This document shows positions 23,401 through 27,047 of a stretch of DNA of 27,047 nt, piece after piece. The DNA lies in contig JAYTQG010000057.1 of the NCBI GenBank assembly GCA_043746815.1, forward strand, positions 1 to 27,047, written 5' to 3'. Each line of letters opens with the position of its first letter. The first letter of the stretch is position 1. The notes under the pieces are model-generated. The model searched no databases. It had not been told where the DNA came from and worked only from the letters and a program-made list of their open reading frames with translations. Made by a program: the position numbers and the translations under genes. The stretch comes from JAYTQG01 sp043746815 (lineage in GTDB: Bacteria; Actinomycetota; Thermoleophilia; Miltoncostaeales; Miltoncostaeaceae).

Positions 23401-25512
23401 GGCAACGCGGACGCGAGCAACGCCCTCCTCACCGACGCCATTCCGGCGAACACCGTCTATGTCGCCGGTTCCGCAGGTGCGACGCCCGCGCACCCGGTGG
23501 AGTTCAAGGTCGGTGGCGCCTGGCAGGCAGCTGAGCCGACGAACGCGGCCTCGGTGGAGGCGCTTCGCTGGGCTCTCGGCACGGTCACGACGGCCGGCCC
23601 CAATCACAACGGCGACGTCCGCTTCTCGGTCAAGGTCGTGAAGCCGCTCGCAAACGGCACCGTCGTGTCCAACATCGCGTCCATTACCTCGGATGAAGAG
23701 AGGAACTACGTTGACGACCTTGGCGTTGCCGCGCCAATCCCACCGACGCCAATCGGCGAGCCGATCGCAAATGGTTCGCTGACACACCCCGTAACCACGG
23801 CTCCGATCCTCGGATTGGTCAAAGCCGTCAGCGACACCGACCTCGACACAAACACCGAGGGACGTCGCCTGAACTACACGCTCACCCTCACAAACACCGG
23901 CAACGAGGATGCCTCCAACGTCGTCGTTACCGACGGTCCCCCCGTGGCAACCAAGCTCGCCTCGATTTCGGCCGGTGGGGCAAGCGTTGCCTGCGCCATC
24001 GATGCGGGACCAAGCTTCACCTTCGGTACCTGCCCGGCCAACCTTGCTTCGGTTACGCAGATTCGTTGGAGCACGCCAAGCCTCAACACCACAACCTCGT
24101 TCCCCGTCACAACGGGACGTTCTCCGCTCGTGGTCGGGTTTGGGGTGGATGTCGACGTCCCCGTCCTGAACGGCACCGTCGTTCCGAACACGGCCAAGGC
24201 AACGAGCACGCAAACCCTCCCGACACCGACCACGTCCAATCCGGTCTCCACGACCCTTCGGGCCAAGCCGGTGTTGGCGCTCACAAAGAAGGTCACCCCC
24301 GAGGGTGTTGTTGCTCCCGGGGCCAGCCTTACCTACACCCTCACCTACACCAACACCGGCCCGACCGATGCGCACGCGGTTGTTCTTGAGGATTCCATCC
24401 CCGCGAACACCGCCTACGTCGCCGGGAGCGCCGCCGGAGCCCAGTTCCGTGTCGGTGACGCCTGGCAGCCAGCCGAGCCCACCGACGCGGCAAGCGTTCA
24501 GGGCCTTCGCTGGACGATCGGTGCCCTCGACATGGCGGCCGTTGGCAGCAAGACATTCCAGGTCAAGGTCGTCGATGTCCTGGACCATGGAACGCTCCTG
24601 CCGAACACCGCTGGCCTGACCGGCAAGCAGTGGAACGCCGGTCCGGGTGGGACGATCACCGAGCCGAAGGTTGAAAGCGATCTGCCGCCCGTGTCTGGCA
24701 AGGCGAGTAACACCGTCCAGTCGGGCCCTGTGCTCTCGATCTCGAAGAAGATCGTCGGTTCAACGACGGTCACGGTCGGGGCGAAGGTGACCTACCGGAT
24801 TCACGTCGGAGTGTCCGGCAACGCGAATGCGTCGCCGCTGACGGTCACGGACAAGCTTCCCAAGGAACTCCGCTTCGTCTCGGGAACGCTTGGCGCCCGC
24901 CTCGTCGGAGATGTCGTTCGCTGGGATCTCGGCGTCCAAAAGCCCGGTTACGAGCAGGATCTGGACATCGTGACAACCGTTCTGACCAGGCCCACAACCG
25001 GACGCATCAACAACCTCGCGGTTGCCAGCGCCCCGAACGCCGTCTCGGCGGTTCGAGGGGCGGATGCCTCCGCGTCGGCAGGTGCGGTCCTCGGTGTTGC
25101 CAGGCCCGGAGAGCCGAAGTTCAGGATCACCAAGGTCGGTTCTGCGCGCCTCACCGCAGGTGGAGCCGGAACCTGGACAATTACCGTCACCAACATTGGT
25201 CCGGAAACGGCGAAGGGATCGGTCCTGTCTGATCGTCTCCCCGCCGGGATGACGGTGGTCTCGGTGCAAAATGAGAAGGCGACGCCCGGCAAGCTTCGCG
25301 CGGGTTCGGTGCGCTGGGATCTTGGAACGATCGCACCGAAGGCCACGAAGACGGTGAAGATCACCCTCCGGGCCGGCGCGCGCACCGTGGGCACGTTCGT
25401 CAACCGTGCGGTCGTCACGGCAACCAACGTCACCGGGCCAACCAACGCGTCGGCGACGTTCATCGTTCGCTCGAAGCGGAGCTCGCGCGCCTCCCCGGCA
25501 GTTACCGGTTAG
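17449..25512 (+). CDS. Giant exported protein of about 16 DUF11-like repeats
   Basis: A 2687-residue protein, ATG with AGGAG ten bases upstream. The N-terminus MQGFSRRRLMVGVL...SAA is an export signal with a twin-arginine look. The rest is a chain of about 16 units of 130-190 residues, starting near nucleotides 17530, 17970, 18583, 19159, 19667, 20185, 20659, 21136, 21715, 22249, 22765, 23299, 23800, 24259, 24720 and 25114. Each begins with a strand like LALTKK, continues with xYTLxVTNTG and a TDxLPAG step, then a W-x-LG strand, and ends in a xNTAxV strand. These are the marks of DUF11 / isopeptide-type Ig-like domains. A Lys, Asp and Asn recur at the same places in all units (for example Lys1082, Asp1119, Asn1195). 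The C-terminus RSKRSSRASPAVTG has no LPXTG, hydrophobic anchor or other sorting signal that I recognise. Probable role: a long surface or matrix fibre, perhaps adhesive. It has its own leader and a following hairpin, so it is probably a single-gene unit. Confidence 0.9.
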   Translation: MQGFSRRRLMVGVLTALSATATIASAAPNLALTKATPAKVLYGTDAPVTLTVTDTEALGGAWGYNVGFRDILPPGITYVPGSGSEAPTQILLNQPTAGSTTLIWANVADVSPQSSFALTYRVHHDPAAMDVPAVYVNSAGAYVNMSPNFVPSFTGAGLPNAGSYTGSTTTSATSKLIPLKLTKTASEGEALRGVHNHPITYTLKVDNNLVKSTGGIVVDDYLPAELELLCGAADNTTDAPTNPGSTREYPGAPALAPAPCSTPALVETLGPAFDPDGAGPRPAGVYTHVQWNVGTLAPSASQSITYKAGVPLRRNTMTFTGPTPAPATTKQAANLDNNSGSDILDETAITNYSEANGNYDLNPARRAGDTATATVTSEDLRQSKSASGASLAIGGLLQWTITTDTSEYRNVDNVTITDTVPDGLCPISASVDYDASDGGECDPVAGKNPNVPFLSVAEITAGTAAQNGSWTLKWDKTSDPRLAHMAPNASVVTTFWTKTRHYFQQSGADDLNDPISALDKLTNRVIVDGSQYPRCGAGDPECLGAGTPVSHDQLPNTTIVDEGSAGIVAPPAFIEKDVMTPATVPGSGATTCSIAPLAYQNGPADSFGPGDTVCWRLKVTYPLSTETKNPTVADFLPPGMAALTGTDRTTGLNSAVASAPTFTAGVPESVKWDVGTTVGSNRLIPVGGKVFEHVFGSTITTVSAGASFDIVDNLMKSTYNDSDGLTYPLRDKENYTWSEAEIRLLKGVLTINGAAPGAGSNADPDHIAVQANDVARFYVDVSNVGSRTANTISTRDLLPPEIGCSGVSAISGGGACSGSAPDAQINWTIPTIAGKTLATDAAAKVRLTYDVTVPANVAPNQQLNNRAGVRSYTSPTNTGTPFTYYPTNNVDPAITAVATAFNTTDAADDPSDIYTQDVVLAKSRATSITEAGNNLASEATIGEQVNYTVDVTVPAGSTVYSGKTIDAIPAGQTLLATPAPTVTVNGTPQVLGSAPGAFEVTVAGNTIRLNWASPYVNAPGSGSDVIRLTYSTRVDDVAGNVAPGTVGNTASLDWKNQAAVDQPSRSANTTTTIVEPKIGIQKANNDTDGYVDSGQDVTYTLNITNAASAATAHDSVVVDTLPPGAIPYKGVTAIVAADGDPVGPEGGIWNSTGRTITWRTAEVAALGTIAPGGAVQVHYTAQITAASAAGGAITNTAKVTTTSLAGASATERDGASTTVAGYGATDSNTLRFGFPTVTKTATPDPRTIGQQVTFTVAYTLPAGVQVFDSSIYDTLPDGLAFDGYVSATCVTVGGYVCGSPLDAWLADSSHWMAAEPQGDGSTRLGWWVGDAAEHLVATVPVARRYALTYRAHVTATYSGTGTPVAGAPVVDTNTLQNAANTGWNVTDKQPQATPASIPVAGFDGVPVDTTNPAHPPKAPATTTTNVVEPHLRLNKHVSCDGAAPTTATAADTSDACSIEPGSGPFTYTVVVTNTGTSAAYNAVIADQPDTEIGNVSAVTATSSGAGTVALTNGWTAADPSMAWSVDVLEAGETVTIHYTGTLAASSTLHAGDLVKNTASVTDYFGVSAAARAANPTWTFPNYPNDTNRHPAADPTLKDTVTLTLAMPHITIAKTTGAGTELANAEILKPFTWKVVVTNDSTVVAHDINLSDALPHNWAYTGPATIAVTGPAAQLVVPANQAPVVTGTLTTGRQLDWTAIANLDPGRSVTVTYIATPQPGAEVDPGTATNHVNTAVATTADASGVRSSADGSYADGPDADTLPDSDTAAAPLLAPALAISKKPDCALGARDATCGAPVKAGDTAVPFAIYITNTGTADATNLVVGDVLPAGLVYTNGSQTAVSCNPPGCGSANLPFPAGAAAVAPYTNVVGPAFTQDAPAANTPAAGQTTITYHVASVHPGETIRIYYLVDIPNPWTHNSNITNTASVHSDELPADKFDTGAVQITSKPFWLGLAEPSVKSSVPAMGTALTTEDPIAYTVHYANTGNADASNALLTDAIPANTVYVAGSAGATPAHPVEFKVGGAWQAAEPTNAASVEALRWALGTVTTAGPNHNGDVRFSVKVVKPLANGTVVSNIASITSDEERNYVDDLGVAAPIPPTPIGEPIANGSLTHPVTTAPILGLVKAVSDTDLDTNTEGRRLNYTLTLTNTGNEDASNVVVTDGPPVATKLASISAGGASVACAIDAGPSFTFGTCPANLASVTQIRWSTPSLNTTTSFPVTTGRSPLVVGFGVDVDVPVLNGTVVPNTAKATSTQTLPTPTTSNPVSTTLRAKPVLALTKKVTPEGVVAPGASLTYTLTYTNTGPTDAHAVVLEDSIPANTAYVAGSAAGAQFRVGDAWQPAEPTDAASVQGLRWTIGALDMAAVGSKTFQVKVVDVLDHGTLLPNTAGLTGKQWNAGPGGTITEPKVESDLPPVSGKASNTVQSGPVLSISKKIVGSTTVTVGAKVTYRIHVGVSGNANASPLTVTDKLPKELRFVSGTLGARLVGDVVRWDLGVQKPGYEQDLDIVTTVLTRPTTGRINNLAVASAPNAVSAVRGADASASAGAVLGVARPGEPKFRITKVGSARLTAGGAGTWTITVTNIGPETAKGSVLSDRLPAGMTVVSVQNEKATPGKLRAGSVRWDLGTIAPKATKTVKITLRAGARTVGTFVNRAVVTATNVTGPTNASATFIVRSKRSSRASPAVTG

Positions 25513-25518
25513 GAACAA

Positions 25519-25552
25519 CCGAGCGTTGACTGCTTCGGCGGTCAACGCTCGG
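25519..25552 (+). terminator. Strong hairpin after the giant gene
   Basis: CCGAGCGTTGAC and GTCAACGCTCGG are exact reverse complements (12-base stem) around a 10-base loop, six bases after the stop codon. No T-run follows, but the stem strength and position make it a likely terminator. Confidence 0.75.
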
Positions 25553-25567
25553 GCCTGTCGCCTCTCG

Positions 25568-25597
25568 TTGACACATCGTGCCATCTGTCACTATCAT
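25568..25597 (+). promoter_or_regulatory. rex promoter
   Basis: TTGACA (25568-25573) and TATCAT (25592-25597) with an 18-base spacer form a near-consensus sigma-70-type promoter, giving a start near 25604 and a leader of about 28 bases before rex. Confidence 0.7.
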
Positions 25598-25617
25598 TTG
25601 TGCGAATCCGTTACAAA
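25597..25617. promoter_or_regulatory. Rex-like operator over the rex transcription start
   Basis: TTTGT-N11-ACAAA overlaps the last base of the -10 and the expected transcription start. Known Rex sites are near TTGTGAA-N4-TTCACAA; here the left half TTGTG is good, the right half (TTGTA on the other strand) is weaker, and the spacing is one base longer than usual. Rex genes are commonly autoregulated, which favours this reading. Confidence 0.5.
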
Positions 25618-25631
25618 GACTCGGTGAAAAT

Positions 25632-26255
25632 ATGGCAAACGATCGCTTGACCCTCGGGGTTGCGTCCCGACTTTCTCGGTATCTGCAGGTCCTTACGCAG
25701 GCCAAGAAGATGGGCAAGACCTCGATTTCGTCTCAGGCGATCTCCGAGTACACCAACATTAATCCAACGCAGATTCGGCGTGACCTCTCGGGTTTCGGGA
25801 AGTTCGGTAAACGTGGCGTCGGCTACGACATCGAACTCTTGGTCGCGCAGATCCGGAAGATCCTGCGGACGTCGGGTCAGCACCACATCTCCCTATTTGG
25901 GGCTGGAAATCTCGGCCAGGCAATCGCGACCTCGGGCGTCTTTGGCGACCATGGCTTTCGGATCACGGCGATCTTCGACGTGGACCCCGACAAGGTCGGG
26001 ACGGCGCTCGGCGAAACCGTGGTGCGCCACTACACCGACCTCCAGCGCGTCGCCGTGGAGGAGGGGATCCAGGTGGGCGTGCTCGCGGTTCCGAGCGGGG
26101 TCGCGCAGACCATCGCCGACGACCTCGTCGCCGCGGGCGTCAAGATCATCTTCAACTACTCGGACGCCCTTTTGACGGTGCCCTCCGACGTCACCGTCCA
26201 CACCTCCAGCCCCGCTGTGGAGCTGCTCTACGCGCTGTATTTCTACCTTTCGTAG
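25632..26255 (+). CDS. rex: Redox-sensing transcriptional repressor Rex
   Basis: Represses fermentation and respiration genes when NAD+ is high and leaves DNA when NADH binds. The 207-residue protein has an N-terminal winged helix (SRLSRYLQVLTQ, ISEYTNINPTQIRRDLSGFG, KRGVGYDI), a Rossmann fold with GAGNLG at residues 90-95 and IFDVDPDKVG, and the C-terminal domain-swapped helix SPAVELLYALYFYL. The start is the ATG at 25632 (GGTGA just upstream), not the open frame further upstream, which would begin inside the promoter. It has its own promoter and a candidate self-operator. Targets elsewhere in the genome cannot be seen. Confidence 0.97.
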   Translation: MANDRLTLGVASRLSRYLQVLTQAKKMGKTSISSQAISEYTNINPTQIRRDLSGFGKFGKRGVGYDIELLVAQIRKILRTSGQHHISLFGAGNLGQAIATSGVFGDHGFRITAIFDVDPDKVGTALGETVVRHYTDLQRVAVEEGIQVGVLAVPSGVAQTIADDLVAAGVKIIFNYSDALLTVPSDVTVHTSSPAVELLYALYFYLS

Positions 26256-26266
26256 CATCGATACGG

Positions 26267-26470
26267 ATGGATGCGATGGCTGAACGGTCACAACCTGAGT
26301 CACTCGAGGACCTTCTTGATGAGATGCTCGAAGCGTCCGGTGGGCCGATGACTGATACCGAGCGCGCTCGTGCCGATGAGCGTCTCTACGGTGGGGCGCT
26401 CCGCCGGGCCGAGGTGCGGGGGGACACCACGGCAGGCCCCGAAACTACTTCGCCTCGGGGCCCTCGATGA
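26267..26470 (+). CDS. Small acidic protein of unknown function
   Basis: A 67-residue frame beginning 12 bases after rex, on the same strand, with ATGs at 26267 and 26276. Its N-terminal half is acidic and helical in look (ESLEDLLDEMLEASG), followed by a charged DTERARADERLYGGALRR and a Thr/Pro tail. I do not recognise a family. The closeness to rex and the well-formed amphipathic start argue for a real gene; the last 26 bases overlap the end of argG on the other strand, and no strong ribosome binding site is seen. Confidence 0.45.
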   Translation: MDAMAERSQPESLEDLLDEMLEASGGPMTDTERARADERLYGGALRRAEVRGDTTAGPETTSPRGPR

Positions 26471-27047
26471 GCCGAAGATCGTCGCCGGGGGGAAGCGTCC
26501 CAACCGATCGGTAGACGGCGATCTTGTCCCTTGTGTCCTTGATGTCGAGGTTGCGCATCGTCAGCTGGCCAATCCGGTCCAGCGGAGCAAATGGAGCATC
26601 CTCGGTCCGCTCCATGGAGAGGCGCTCGGGCTCGTAGGTGAGGTTCGGGCCGGTCGTGTCGAGGATGGTGTAGTCGTCCCCGCGGCGCAGGCGCAGCGTG
26701 ACCTCACCGGTAATCGCCGAGCCCACCCAGCGCTGCAACGACTCGCGCAGCATCATCGCCTGCGGGTCGAACCAACGGCCCTCGTACAGCAGGCGCCCAA
26801 GCTTGCGGCCCATCGTCCGGTAGTTGTCGATGGTGCCCTCATTGTGGACCGCGCTGACCAGACGTTCGTACGCGATGTGGAGGAGCGCGATCGCGGGCCC
26901 CTCGTAGATGCCCCGACTCTTCGCCTCGATGATGCGGTTCTCAATCTGGTCGCTCATGCCGAGGCCGTGACGACCGCCGATGCGGTTCGCCTCGGTCACA
27001 AGCGAAACCTGGTCCGCGAACTCCGCGCCATTGATCGCGACCGGGAC
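26445..27047 (-). CDS. argG: Argininosuccinate synthase, C-terminal part
   Basis: Joins citrulline and aspartate with ATP in arginine synthesis. The frame is open to the window edge, so the N-terminal half with the ATP pyrophosphatase motif is missing. The visible 200 residues open with VPVAINGAEFADQ and continue with NRIGGRHGLGMSDQIENRI, EAKSRGIYEGPAIALLHIAYERL, TIDNYRTMGRKLGRLLYEGRWFDP and QRWVGSAITGEVTLRLRRGD, clearly the ArgG C-terminal domain. It converges on the small gene after rex, overlapping it tail to tail by 26 bases. Confidence 0.95.
   Translation of the reverse strand, partial: VPVAINGAEFADQVSLVTEANRIGGRHGLGMSDQIENRIIEAKSRGIYEGPAIALLHIAYERLVSAVHNEGTIDNYRTMGRKLGRLLYEGRWFDPQAMMLRESLQRWVGSAITGEVTLRLRRGDDYTILDTTGPNLTYEPERLSMERTEDAPFAPLDRIGQLTMRNLDIKDTRDKIAVYRSVGTLPPGDDLRLIEGPEAK

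Noticed and set aside
20227..24588. Long minus-strand frames opposite the giant gene
   Set aside because: They mirror the repeat gene, share its periodicity, and lack start signals or known domains.
17449..25512. Recurring short DNA words such as those coding for NTxNTG and YTLT, which might suggest a CRISPR or tandem DNA repeat
   Set aside because: The spacing is irregular and in frame; the recurrence comes from protein-level repeats of Ig-like units.

Overview
The window is high-GC bacterial DNA with many GTG and TTG starts and tightly packed, stop/start-overlapping genes. The gene set (Rex, a complete panB-panD-panC cluster, a DUF6636-like secreted protein, a sugar dehydrogenase fused to PKD and PA14 domains, a very large DUF11 surface protein) suggests an actinobacterium, perhaps Thermoleophilia/Solirubrobacterales. 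That placement is inference from gene content and style; no rRNA or marker phylogeny is available here.

Layout. (1) Positions 1-2347 are an accessory patch. On the minus strand lie an AbiEi-type antitoxin gene with a palindrome at its start codon, an AbiEii-type nucleotidyltransferase toxin gene broken by an apparent one-base loss, and the first codons of another gene running off the left edge. About 570 bases of non-coding DNA, including a perfect 42-bp palindrome, separate this patch from the chromosomal backbone. (2) 2348-7892, plus strand: fumarase fumC with a hairpin terminator, a secreted PQQ-type sugar dehydrogenase with PKD and PA14 modules, msrB, and a PAP2 phosphatase that lacks an ordinary start codon. 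(3) 7902-9942, minus strand: panC-panD-panB, which makes pantothenate from ketoisovalerate and aspartate (the ketopantoate reductase is not here). (4) 10138-17270, plus strand: a compact run of a small membrane protein, a family-4-like uracil-DNA glycosylase homologue with altered active-site motifs, tsaE, tsaB, rimI, tsaD, a secreted subtilisin-family protease, ppa and a secreted DUF6636-like protein. Neighbours mostly overlap by a few bases, so this is very probably one transcript. TsaE, TsaB and TsaD are core parts of tRNA t6A synthesis; that reaction releases pyrophosphate, which Ppa hydrolyses. (5) 17449-25512: one gene for a 2687-residue exported protein of about 16 DUF11-like repeats, preceded by a hairpin-rich leader and followed by a strong hairpin. 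(6) 25568-27047: rex with its own promoter and a Rex-like operator, a small acidic ORF, and the 3' part of argG on the minus strand.

The observations most worth a second look are: the glycosylase homologue that keeps its four Fe-S cysteines but has lost the usual catalytic residues; the giant repeat protein in which every unit appears to keep a Lys-Asp-Asn triad suggestive of isopeptide cross-links; the AbiE system with an intact antitoxin and a frameshifted toxin; and the 42-bp palindrome beside it. I did not find a clearly new multi-gene defence or mobile system. No rRNA, tRNA, CRISPR array or complete insertion sequence was seen.
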